Below, piece after piece: positions 1 through 5,667 of a stretch of DNA of 11,796 nt (position 1 is its first letter; every line of letters begins with the position of its first letter). Made by a program: the position numbers and the translations under genes. The notes under the pieces are model-generated. The model searched no databases. It saw nothing but the letters and a program-made list of their open reading frames with translations, and was not told the DNA's origin. The stretch lies in NCBI GenBank assembly GCA_024405255.1, contig JAKSOY010000137.1:1-11796 (forward strand), read 5' to 3'. This DNA is from Kiritimatiellia bacterium (GTDB lineage Bacteria > Verrucomicrobiota > Kiritimatiellia > RFP12 > UBA1067).

Positions 1-55
1 GGGGTTAAACGATCCTGCGCCGTGAAAACCGACCCACAGTCATGCCCGAAGAGCC
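1..55. mobile_element. Terminal inverted repeat of an insertion sequence, ISL3-like, running off the left edge
   Basis: Read on the minus strand, the block begins GGCTCTTCGGGCATGACTG at position 55 and runs leftwards out of the window. A terminus starting GGCTCTTC is, from memory, typical of ISL3-family elements, which usually make 8-bp AT-rich target duplications. Two things place the boundary at 55/56. The methyltransferase reading frame on the right stays family-like up to that point and then loses all resemblance. The adjoining 8 bases, TAAAAAAG at 56-63, are AT-rich as expected for a target site. No transposase sequence is inside the window, so the family call rests on the terminus alone. 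A different element or a genomic rearrangement is possible. Confidence 0.5.
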
Positions 56-692
56 TAAAAAAGACGTCAACAGGTTCAAGTGTCCCGACCAACTTGTTTG
101 CGTCGTCACAATAGCATACATTCGTTCCATACGCACATTCCGGGGGGACTGGCATTTTCATCTTGAGTTTTGCCTCTGCAGTCACGCCCTTCCGATATGC
201 ATCGTAATGCCCGACCGTATTCGCTATTTTATCCATTGCATATAGCAATGATGTAATCAACAAGGCCCTTTCTCGGGTATTTATTTCACCCATTGAATAC
301 CGACGCTCAATATCCTCACGCACATACCCGATCTTTCTACAATCGTCCTTTGAAAAGTAGGTGTCTGCAAAAGTTTCACTCATGTAGTTGTCTTCGTCAA
401 CAACCGCCTGATTGTATCCCGCTATCATTGCGGAGACCTTTTTTTCGGAATAACACTCCCCAGAAAACCATGCTACATGGCAAATATGATTACTATACAA
501 GATGTCGTTTACAATCAGCTTCTTGTCGGCAAAAGCAGATGCTACCGAACCAGTTCCCGCGAATATGTCCACAAAGGAACATACGCTCTCACAGTTTTCA
601 TCGACAACTTTTCGTATTGCCGACAGAAGCTTGTACTTGTTTCCAAGATAACGCCTGTTGTTGATATACAACTTCTCAAGTGCCATCGGCAT
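56..692 (-). pseudogene. D12-class adenine-N6 DNA methyltransferase, truncated before the catalytic DPPY motif
   Basis: This reads as a restriction-modification or orphan methylase of the Dam/DpnM (MethyltransfD12) family, transferring methyl from S-adenosylmethionine to adenine N6 in DNA. The minus frame is open from ATG at 692 (a second ATG is at 686; AGGGG lies 5 nt before the first). It shows the family N-terminus NNRRYLGNKYKLL (residues 11-23) and the AdoMet-binding motif I, FVDIFAGTGSVA (40-51). Further family-like stretches are HVAWFSGE (72-79), YFSKDDCRKIGYVREDIE (112-129), ERALLITSLLYAMDKIANT (141-159) and GHYDAY (161-166). After residue 212 (…EPVDVFF) the family would continue into (I)DPPY, but the frame instead enters the insertion-sequence end at 55. 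The remaining half is absent from the window. The frame stays open to position 1, so a fusion product is possible, but without DPPY it should be inactive. Base composition is clearly lower in GC than the genes to the right, which suggests horizontal acquisition. Confidence 0.85.
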
Positions 693-742
693 CGACGCCC
701 CTATCCGAGGGCCGACTTCTTCTACAGATGCCACCGACATGC

Positions 743-879
743 TTATGTCAAGAGCCAAAACAATGGCGCATAAAACTCGTAGCTCTCGGCAATGACGCTT
801 TCCAGCATTCTGCATTCTCACGGTCCTCCAGCGCATAAACCACTGCGGAGACCGTCTCACGTGCATAAAAAGAGCGCAT
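743..879 (-). pseudogene. Possible coding remnant with a frameshift, unassigned
   Basis: Upstream of the methyltransferase, two minus-strand frames look protein-like but short. An ATG at 879, preceded by GGAAGGA, opens 43 codons starting MRSFYARETVSAVVYALED and ending at a TGA at 748-750. Around position 800 a second frame takes over with ESVIAESYEFYAPLFW and stops at a TAA at 743-745. Joined by a frameshift they would read as one protein. The second piece loosely recalls the ES-AE-…-APLFW region of CbiB/CobD (adenosylcobinamide-phosphate synthase), but the usual AEN and D positions are not matched, so I do not assign it. It may equally be noncoding leader DNA of the methylase. Confidence 0.22.
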
Positions 880-936
880 TCCTTCCCATGCACTCTACCG
901 AAGCCCGACCAAAGGCCCACTATGAATACACGCAAA

Positions 937-960
937 GAAAATGCGCCCAGCTGGGCGCAT
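937..960 (-). terminator. Rho-independent-type terminator (minus strand)
   Basis: A perfect 20-bp palindrome at 941-960 (arms ATGCGCCCAG and CTGGGCGCAT) is followed, in the minus-strand direction, by TTTTCTTT. The palindrome has no spacer, so the RNA hairpin would lose two or more central pairs to form its loop. Direction follows from the T-rich side. It could stop transcripts coming from 1000-1430 before they enter the methylase region. Confidence 0.5.
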
Positions 961-1166
961 CTCCACTTACATGCCGTTCATAGTTGAAATGTTTGGTCGT
1001 ATTTCGGTAGAACAGCGTGTAGCTTAGATGCTACATTGTCTTTATATTCGGGGGTGGAGGAGGGAGGTCATCGCGCGCGAAGTCGATTGACACCCCGGAT
1101 CAGTTCCCGAACTATGTCATGTCCCGACAGATGTGGCCCTGCGGCCCTCACCGACGGAACGCGAAT

Positions 1167-1175
1167 AGTATAGCA
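1167..1175 (-). promoter_or_regulatory. Extended -10 promoter-like site TGCTATACT (minus strand)
   Basis: The minus strand reads TGC-TATACT immediately downstream of the T-run of the terminator at 1175-1201. A TGn before the -10 hexamer can replace a -35 element, and none is recognisable 17 bp upstream. A start would fall near 1160, with the next minus-strand terminator at 960-937. No convincing ORF lies between, so the site may drive a short noncoding RNA or may be chance. Confidence 0.28.
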
Positions 1176-1201
1176 AAAAAACGCCGCGATTTCACGCGGC
1201 G
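1175..1201 (-). terminator. Rho-independent terminator of the FtsB-like/M50/hemW operon
   Basis: The 7-bp GC-only arms CGCCGCG (1182-1188) and CGCGGCG (1195-1201), with a 6-nt loop, are followed on the minus strand by seven T residues (1181-1175). This is the best intrinsic terminator in the window. It lies about 230 bases beyond the hemW stop codon and probably ends that operon's transcript. Confidence 0.75.
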
Positions 1202-1247
1202 ATTTCGTGGTTGCGTAATCGGTCGGAGCAGGAACGCAAGTCGCTGT

Positions 1248-1306
1248 CGCGACACGCAATAAGAGGCCGCGCCACACCGTCTTGCCGCCTCTTATTGCGT
1301 GTCGCG
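1248..1306. repeat. Perfect 20-bp inverted repeat with 19-nt spacer
   Basis: The arm at 1248-1267 (CGCGACACGCAATAAGAGGC) is exactly complementary to the arm at 1287-1306. The spacer is 1268-1286. Transcribed from hemW, it would form a very stable hairpin before the intrinsic terminator. No T-run follows on either strand, so it is not a typical terminator. It could be a REP/MITE-like element, an mRNA 3' stabiliser or a processing site. Both arms contain the TTA/TAA of a small candidate ORF. Confidence 0.8.
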
Positions 1307-1384
1307 GGGCGACTGGCGTCCCAAATTGCGGGGTGGGCGGGGGTCGTGGTTTTTGCCGTCGAGGCGGATGGCGTTCTTCGACAT
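1292..1384 (-). CDS. Candidate 30-residue small ORF, unassigned
   Basis: The minus-strand ATG at 1384 opens 30 codons beginning MSKNAIRLDGKNHD and ending at a TAA inside the inverted repeat. Its codons look like those of the neighbouring real genes (many end in C or G), and the product is basic and proline-rich. GGAAG abuts the ATG, too close for a good ribosome site. A competing frame with a better ribosome site (GGGAAGGAAG before ATG 1409) gives an Arg/Pro-rich product that looks like a shadow. I do not recognise either. This may be the tail of a degraded gene. Confidence 0.2.
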   Translation of the reverse strand: MSKNAIRLDGKNHDPRPPRNLGRQSPRDTQ

Positions 1385-1430
1385 CTTCCAGTCGAATCGT
1401 CATCGGCATCTTCCTTCCCTTGACATTTGA

Positions 1431-2579
1431 CTACTTTGACAAGACAGCGCCTTTATCCGACGACACGTCGGCGGCGGGTGCGGAAAGGAGTTCCGCCATG
1501 ACGGCGTCGCAGACTTCGAAACCGCGATCGGTGGGAACGAAAACGTCGGGGACCGATTCTGCCAGGATGCCCGGCGCGACAAGCGACGCCAGCACCGCAC
1601 GCCAGGCGGAGAGACGCGGGACGAGCCGCAGCCAGGCACGTGCCACGCGCGCGAGGTCGAGTCCCGCTGAAGTCCGCAGGCCCAGCAGCGCGCGTTCAAG
1701 CGCATCCTCTTCGGGTGTGACCGTCATCACCTCGTAGCCCGCGGCCTGGCCGACGGTGCGCGCGAGCCCCTCGCGTCCGTGGGCGCCTTCGCCGAAACCC
1801 AGATAGTCCTCGCCCCGCCAGACGGCACAATTGTGGCGACACTCGAATCCTGGCCGCGCATAGTTCGAAACCTCGTAGCGGCGGAGCCCTGCCGCGGCGA
1901 AAGCCGCACGGGCAAAATCGACCTGCGCAAGCGCGGCATCGTCGTCCGGCAGAACGACACGTCCTTGCCGAACGGCAAGGTCAAGACGCGTCTTCGGTTC
2001 GCGGATGAGCGTATAGCAGCTGATGTGGACCGGTTCCAGCGCCAATGCCCGCGCGATCGTCGTGCGCCAAGAGGCTTCCGAAGTCTCCGGCCAGCCGGCG
2101 ATGAGATCAAGCCCCGAATTCGGGAACACCGCCTGTACGCGCCGAAACGCCGCCTCGGCTTCGACGGCCGTATGGCCGCGTCCCATCGCCGTGAGGGCCG
2201 CATCGTCGAAACTCTGCACGCCCAGCGAAATGCGGTTCACGCCCAGCCGCCGCAACTCCGCCAGACGCGCGTCCGTCGTATCCTGCGGATGGAGTTCGAC
2301 TGTAAATTCACAATCAGGCGCCAAATTCAATTTAATTTCACTTAAATCGCAAAGTGCCGGTGTTCCACCACCAAAGTAGACCGTCTCAACCGGGGACAGA
2401 CCCCTCGAATTTGGGGACAGTCCCCCTGCGTCCGATGGGGACAGACCCCGGGAGGCGAGTTCACGGACGAGGCGTGCAACATAGGCTGTGCGCGCCTCGG
2501 ACGAGGTCCCGGCGCGGGAGAGCAGCGCGCAGTAGGCGCACTTAGCCCTGCAGAATGGGAAGTGCACGTAGACGTTCAT
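1431..2579 (-). CDS. hemW: HemW-type radical SAM haem chaperone, with a repeat-encoded loop
   Basis: HemW is the radical-SAM relative of oxygen-independent coproporphyrinogen oxidase (HemN) that binds haem and delivers it to haem proteins. Many HemW genes are misannotated as hemN. The chosen start gives 382 residues, normal for HemW, with MNVYVHFPFCRAKCAYC carrying the [4Fe-4S] cysteines C10, C14 and C17 in CxxxCxxC spacing. Then follow YFGGGTP (68-74), GVNRISLGVQSFDD, HISCYTLIREPKT and HNCAVWRGEDYLGFGEGAHG, typical of HemW. GGGGAG lies 9 nt upstream of ATG 2579. The frame is open 59 codons further upstream, but that part is only the antisense-like overlap with the preceding gene. The start overlaps the M50-like gene's end by 38 bases. 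Residues 44-63 form an unusual insertion containing GLSP three times, encoded by three palindromic 13-mers between two elements of the radical-SAM barrel. The barrel motifs on both sides are intact, so the protein is probably functional. Confidence 0.9.
   Translation of the reverse strand: MNVYVHFPFCRAKCAYCALLSRAGTSSEARTAYVARLVRELASRGLSPSDAGGLSPNSRGLSPVETVYFGGGTPALCDLSEIKLNLAPDCEFTVELHPQDTTDARLAELRRLGVNRISLGVQSFDDAALTAMGRGHTAVEAEAAFRRVQAVFPNSGLDLIAGWPETSEASWRTTIARALALEPVHISCYTLIREPKTRLDLAVRQGRVVLPDDDAALAQVDFARAAFAAAGLRRYEVSNYARPGFECRHNCAVWRGEDYLGFGEGAHGREGLARTVGQAAGYEVMTVTPEEDALERALLGLRTSAGLDLARVARAWLRLVPRLSAWRAVLASLVAPGILAESVPDVFVPTDRGFEVCDAVMAELLSAPAADVSSDKGAVLSK
2392..2449. repeat. Three 13-bp palindromic repeats GGGGACAG(A/T)CCCC inside hemW
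   Basis: Copies lie at 2392-2404 (GGGGACAGACCCC), 2413-2425 (GGGGACAGTCCCC) and 2437-2449 (GGGGACAGACCCC). Start-to-start spacings are 21 and 24 bases, both multiples of three, and each copy encodes GLSP on the minus strand. A fourth relative sits at 8981-8993, between thrC and the oxidoreductase gene. The family is therefore dispersed, not specific to hemW. Confidence 0.9.
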
Positions 2580-3252
2580 AGAGCCAGACTCCCCAGGCAC
2601 AGACGGCGGCATAGGCCGTTTGCGTTTCGTCGATGAGCGCCCTTCCGACCTGCATCGCCGAGATCTCCGTCGTGCAGACGATGCCCGCGACGACTCCCGC
2701 AAGGGTGAAAATCCAGATGAAGGCATAGGAGAAGAGGTGACCGTACTCCTCCACATCGGGCTGCCGCTGGAGAAGAGACCTCAAGGTAAAGAACACGTGG
2801 AAACACCAGGTGGCGCCCAACGCGAAAAGCCACGCGAACTTGCAGGGCAGCGGCGACACGAAGATGCTCGTCATCAGCGCAAGGCAGATGACAAGCACCG
2901 TATAGAACGGGAAAAAATACGGTGCGAGCGTAATCCAGACATTCGACTTCGTCAGCGTAACCGAACCGCCCCGAAGTCCGACACGCAAATTCGAGACCTT
3001 CGCGCCGAAGCAAACGCCCCATACGGCATGCGTGAGTTCGTGGCCGAACACATAGAGGCGAATGGGGGCCGGAAACACCAGCAACACGATGAACATCAGG
3101 ACAAATCCGGCGAAAAACGCCACAATGTCGCTCTGCAGGCCGAGTCCGCCGCGTCCCAATAGCTGACGCATCACCTGCAGAAACACCTGCGTCACGCCCC
3201 AGGCGAACGGCAGCGCCACCAGCGCAAACAGGAATCGCAGGAAATTCGCCAT
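2542..3252 (-). CDS. Polytopic membrane protein with HExxH motif, M50 (site-2-protease-like) family
   Basis: A 236-residue integral membrane protein. Hydrophobic segments lie at about residues 4-28, 42-62, 107-128, 138-152 and 172-195. The motif FGHELTHAVWG (H71, E72, H75) follows the second segment and matches the HExxH zinc site of membrane-embedded M50 metallopeptidases, where it resembles the HELGHA form. LAPYFFPFY (about 109-117) lies where M50-like proteins carry their second conserved membrane segment. A zinc-dependent intramembrane protease is the natural reading. However, the classical NPDG-type second zinc ligand is not evident, so the protein could be an M50-like member with another role. 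It sits between an FtsB-like gene (26 bases upstream) and hemW (38-base overlap), so it is co-transcribed with an envelope or division gene. Substrate unknown. Confidence 0.7.
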   Translation of the reverse strand: MANFLRFLFALVALPFAWGVTQVFLQVMRQLLGRGGLGLQSDIVAFFAGFVLMFIVLLVFPAPIRLYVFGHELTHAVWGVCFGAKVSNLRVGLRGGSVTLTKSNVWITLAPYFFPFYTVLVICLALMTSIFVSPLPCKFAWLFALGATWCFHVFFTLRSLLQRQPDVEEYGHLFSYAFIWIFTLAGVVAGIVCTTEISAMQVGRALIDETQTAYAAVCAWGVWLYERLRALPILQG

Positions 3253-3278
3253 AGAATTGAGGGGCTCGACGGCACCCG

Positions 3279-3563
3279 TCAGTCGTCGAAGACGAAGACG
3301 AGCTCTCCCGGAAACACGCGGCAGTTCTTGCGTGCCAGCGTCTCGACAAACTCGCGATCAGAATTGAGCCGCTGCTGTTTCGCCTTGATTTCACGGATTT
3401 TGGCCTTCTTTTCTTCGATCTCGGCCAGAATGCGGTTCTTCTCCACCTCCAAGTCACACGCCTGGCGGTATTTCGGCCACGTGAAATAGATTCCCCCGCC
3501 CACAATGACTGAAAAGAGGCTGAGGAACATAAGGACCATCAATTTGTCTGTACAATTGCTCAT
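3279..3563 (-). CDS. FtsB/DivIC-like septum formation initiator protein
   Basis: This 94-residue bitopic protein has a short cytoplasmic N-terminus, one membrane segment (about residues 8-28) and a Lys/Glu-rich coiled coil (about 37-70: LEVEKNRILAEIEEKKAKI…). It ends with REFVETLARKNCRVFPGELVFVF (from 70), which matches the FtsB/DivIC C-terminus (…E.AR..l.l..pGE.vf.f). In known bacteria such proteins bridge FtsL and FtsQ in the divisome and help activate septal peptidoglycan synthesis. It is the first gene of the minus-strand operon. The ATG lies only about 3 nt from the predicted transcription start and has no Shine-Dalgarno. The usual FtsB partners are not in the window. Confidence 0.78.
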   Translation of the reverse strand: MSNCTDKLMVLMFLSLFSVIVGGGIYFTWPKYRQACDLEVEKNRILAEIEEKKAKIREIKAKQQRLNSDREFVETLARKNCRVFPGELVFVFDD

Positions 3564-3572
3564 GTGCGATAT

Positions 3573-3602
3573 ATTTTATGATTATTTCCCTTCCGTTGTC
3601 AA
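3573..3602 (-). promoter_or_regulatory. Promoter of the FtsB-like/M50/hemW operon
   Basis: The minus strand reads a perfect -35 TTGACA (3602-3597), an 18-bp spacer, then TAAAAT (3578-3573), five of six matches to the -10 consensus. A start about 7 bp downstream is near 3566, leaving a leader of only about 3 nt before ATG 3563. This fits the lack of any Shine-Dalgarno. Confidence 0.65.
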
Positions 3603-3609
3603 GATGATT

Positions 3610-3618
3610 TGGTATAAT
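3610..3618 (+). promoter_or_regulatory. Extended -10 promoter TGGTATAAT of the lipoprotein-hisC-thrC operon
   Basis: A perfect TATAAT (3613-3618) is preceded by TGG, giving the TGn extended -10 element. No -35 is seen at the proper distance. The predicted start is near 3625, 2 nt from ATG 3627, so the mRNA would be leaderless. The bases just before the ATG (TTTATAGTC) contain no Shine-Dalgarno. The -35 of the opposing promoter lies 8-13 bp away, so the two polymerases would compete for this site. Confidence 0.65.
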
Positions 3619-3626
3619 TTATAGTC

Positions 3627-4172
3627 ATGAAAAAAACAACCCTCCAAGTGGCGTCCATTCTCCTTCTCGCGGGCACGGCCGGCTGTTTCTCGCTGGAGAC
3701 CGCCTCCCTCGCCCAAGCCGCGGGCGAAGGCCTTCGTGTCCACGCAGGTGCAGGCTCGCCTGTCGCCCATGCCGTCGTGTCGAATGACGGATGGTACCTC
3801 TTCAACCTCTGGCCGCTCGCCACGGGCAATGTGAAGGAGAAGAACGAACGGTGGTTTCCGTTCAGTCTCTTCCGGAACAACGTGCAGGAGGACCTTCTTC
3901 ACGGCAAGCTGACGAAGTATGCCCAGTCGAAGGGGTGCGATGTGGCCGACCTCACCTTGCTCAGCAACGAGCAGGTGCTGCTCTCCATTCCCGGAACAAG
4001 CCTGCCCTTGCCGATCCCCTACATCGCCACTTACCGCCGCATGCAGATTTCAGCCGTTCTCGTTCAACACACGAACGTGTCGGCCGCCGAAACCGATGCC
4101 GCCCGCCGGCGCGAGATGTCGCGCGAGCTGAAGCTGCTTCTGAACGAAATCCCCAATGGAGGCGACAAATGA
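3627..4172 (+). CDS. Predicted small lipoprotein A, first gene of the operon
   Basis: A 181-residue secreted protein. It has a basic N-terminus (MKK), a hydrophobic core, and LAGTAGC placing a lipidation cysteine at C20, so it is probably anchored in the outer or cytoplasmic membrane. The mature part has no enzyme motif I recognise. A central GWYLFNLWPLATGN (55-68) is shared in form with the next gene (GWFLFTCLPLMCGD), as are a following W-rich stretch, a helix of …KLTKYAQSKGCDVADLT… type and a terminal …ISAVLV… strand. The two are therefore tandem paralogues. Its ORF ends in the ATGA that starts its neighbour, implying translational coupling. The start is supported by the extended -10 just upstream. 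Function unknown. Confidence 0.75.
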   Translation: MKKTTLQVASILLLAGTAGCFSLETASLAQAAGEGLRVHAGAGSPVAHAVVSNDGWYLFNLWPLATGNVKEKNERWFPFSLFRNNVQEDLLHGKLTKYAQSKGCDVADLTLLSNEQVLLSIPGTSLPLPIPYIATYRRMQISAVLVQHTNVSAAETDAARRREMSRELKLLLNEIPNGGDK

Positions 4173-4612
4173 ACCGTCTTGCCTGTCTCGCTGCCTTGCT
4201 GGCCCTGCTCGTCTCGTCTGGATGCATGGTCTACCGCACCACGACCACCTTCAACGGCATCAATGTGGACGGCGGTCGTCGTCCGGTCGAAACGATTGAA
4301 ATCGAGAACTCGGGCTGGTTCCTCTTTACCTGCCTGCCGCTCATGTGCGGCGACCCCGACCATCCGAACCAAAACACCTGCCGCTGGTTCCACAACACAG
4401 TCCACCTCGAAGGCAATGTCAAGGTTCTGCACGCGCGCATGAAGGAGCGCGGTGTGACCGAGGTCGCAAACCTGACGAGCCACTGGGACGACGAGAAGTA
4501 CCTCGTGTTCCTGCTCGCCCGCCGCGCCTATCACACCAGCGCCGTCTTGCTCGAACCCCTGAAAGTCGATAAGACGCCGAAGAATCCGACGTCGAAAGAG
4601 TCCACCAAATGA
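4169..4612 (+). CDS. Predicted small lipoprotein B, paralogue of the preceding gene
   Basis: A 147-residue protein with a signal peptide (MNRLACLAALLALLVSSGC) and a probable lipidated C19. The start is fixed by the signal peptide, by GGAGG 7 nt upstream, and by the ATGA overlap with lipoprotein A. The long open frame before it is only a shadow. The mature region carries GWFLFTCLPLMCGD (49-62) and then NVKVLHARMKERGVTEVANLTS, which mirrors lipoprotein A (KLTKYAQSKGCDVADLTLLS). It ends with an Lys/Ser/Thr-rich tail. Its own stop again forms an ATGA overlap, with hisC. I do not recognise a named domain. Confidence 0.75.
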   Translation: MNRLACLAALLALLVSSGCMVYRTTTTFNGINVDGGRRPVETIEIENSGWFLFTCLPLMCGDPDHPNQNTCRWFHNTVHLEGNVKVLHARMKERGVTEVANLTSHWDDEKYLVFLLARRAYHTSAVLLEPLKVDKTPKNPTSKESTK

Positions 4613-5667
4613 GAATCGCAAAATCCGTCCAGGCGCTTGTCCCCTACACCCCCGGCGAACAGCCGAAGGTGAAGTCGGTCGTCAAGCTGAACACCAACGA
4701 GAACCCCTATCTGCCCTCGCCGCATGTGGCCGAGGTGCTGGGGGCTTTCGACCTCGACCGGCTGCGCCGCTATCCGGACCCCGTCTTCACCGACTTGCGC
4801 GAAACGATTGCCGCGCTTTACGGCACCACGCCCGCCCATGTGTTCGTGGGCAACGGTTCGGACGAAGTGCTCACGCTCGCCGCCCGCGCGTTTGTGGACG
4901 ACGACGAGGCGCTCGGTTCGTTCGACCCGTCTTATTCGCTCTACAAGACGCTCGCGGAAATCCGCAACGTGCCTTTCGTGCCCTCGCCTCTTGCGGACGA
5001 CTTCACCTGGGCCGACCCGGTTGTGAAAGGCGCGGACGGTACGAATGTCGCGCTCTTCCTCCTCACCTATCCGAACGCGCCGACGTCGATCCGCTATCCG
5101 CAGGCGGATGTCGCCGACTTCGCCAAGCGTTTTCCGGGCGTCGTCATCGTGGACGAAGCCTACGCCGATTTCGCGGACGAAACCTGCGATGCCCTTGCGA
5201 CCGCGCCAGACAATACGAACGTGATCGTGATGCGCACCCTTTCCAAGAGTTACTCGCTCGCGGGCTTGCGTCTCGGCTTCTGCTTCGGTCCGGAAGACCT
5301 CATCGAAGCCCTCTACAAGGTGAAGGATTCCTACAACGCCGACGCCGTGGCCCAGGCCGTGGCCCTTGCCGCGCTGCAGGACCAGGACTGGATGAAGGCG
5401 AACGTCGCCAAGGTGCGCAAGACGCGTGAAGGACTCGCGCTCGTGCTGAGGTCCCGCGGATGGGACGTACCGCCTTCGCAGTCGAACTTCCTCTTTGCCA
5501 AGCCGGCGCATCGTCCGGCCGCCGAAATCTTCGACGAACTCCGCAAGCGCCACATCTATGTGCGCTACTTCCCGGGGCCGAAGACAGGCAACCGCCTGCG
5601 CATCACGATCGGCACCGAAGCTGACATGGCAACGCTTGTGAAAACACTGGACGAATTGGATAAATGA
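4609..5667 (+). CDS. hisC: Histidinol-phosphate aminotransferase-type PLP enzyme
   Basis: A fold-type I aminotransferase that interconverts imidazole acetol phosphate and L-histidinol phosphate in histidine synthesis. Many homologues also act on aromatic amino acids. The 352 residues match the HisC length. Visible landmarks are KLNTNENPY (26-34), GNGSDE (81-86), YPNAPTS (154-160, with the NPNAPTG-type asparagine), VDEAYADF (181-188), and RTLSKSYSLAGLRLGF, whose K213 should bind pyridoxal phosphate. RYFPGPKTGNRLRITIGT near the C-terminus has the expected carboxylate-binding arginine. No other his gene is nearby. The next genes are a phenylacetate-CoA-ligase-like gene and thrC, so a role in aromatic amino-acid transamination is a reasonable alternative. 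The start codon overlaps the previous stop (ATGA). Confidence 0.88.
   Translation: MRIAKSVQALVPYTPGEQPKVKSVVKLNTNENPYLPSPHVAEVLGAFDLDRLRRYPDPVFTDLRETIAALYGTTPAHVFVGNGSDEVLTLAARAFVDDDEALGSFDPSYSLYKTLAEIRNVPFVPSPLADDFTWADPVVKGADGTNVALFLLTYPNAPTSIRYPQADVADFAKRFPGVVIVDEAYADFADETCDALATAPDNTNVIVMRTLSKSYSLAGLRLGFCFGPEDLIEALYKVKDSYNADAVAQAVALAALQDQDWMKANVAKVRKTREGLALVLRSRGWDVPPSQSNFLFAKPAHRPAAEIFDELRKRHIYVRYFPGPKTGNRLRITIGTEADMATLVKTLDELDK

Larger units (their letters stand above)
693..1430. other. Region without a convincing protein gene
   Basis: Apart from the weak remnants and the small candidate ORF listed separately, I see no gene here on either strand. The region holds two minus-strand terminators, one extended -10-like site, a perfect inverted repeat, and a small TGTAGC/GCTACA stem at 1018-1035. 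GC content rises from left to right across it, consistent with a junction between the acquired methylase patch and the chromosomal operon. Confidence 0.6.

Noticed and set aside
42..773. Plus-strand ORFs across the left end
   Set aside because: They are antisense to a minus-strand frame with clear methyltransferase motifs, and their own products show no recognisable features.
937..1160. tmRNA, SRP RNA or RNase P RNA
   Set aside because: I could not find their conserved cores by eye (for example a T-arm with CCA end, or the SRP tetraloop region).
1068..1409. 113-codon minus-strand ORF with a good ribosome site
   Set aside because: The product is Arg/Pro-rich without a domain, and it runs through the inverted repeat and the intrinsic terminator. 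It is more likely an accidental open frame in GC-rich DNA.
2392..2449. LexA-like or other operator set in the GGGGACAGTCCCC copies
   Set aside because: The copies lie inside hemW and at a convergent 3' junction, not at promoters, so a dispersed repeat explains them better.
2580..2756. N-terminal extension of hemW by 59 residues
   Set aside because: The Ser/Arg-rich text is an out-of-frame reading of the M50-like gene. The HemW family starts at MNVYVHFPFC, which has a ribosome site.
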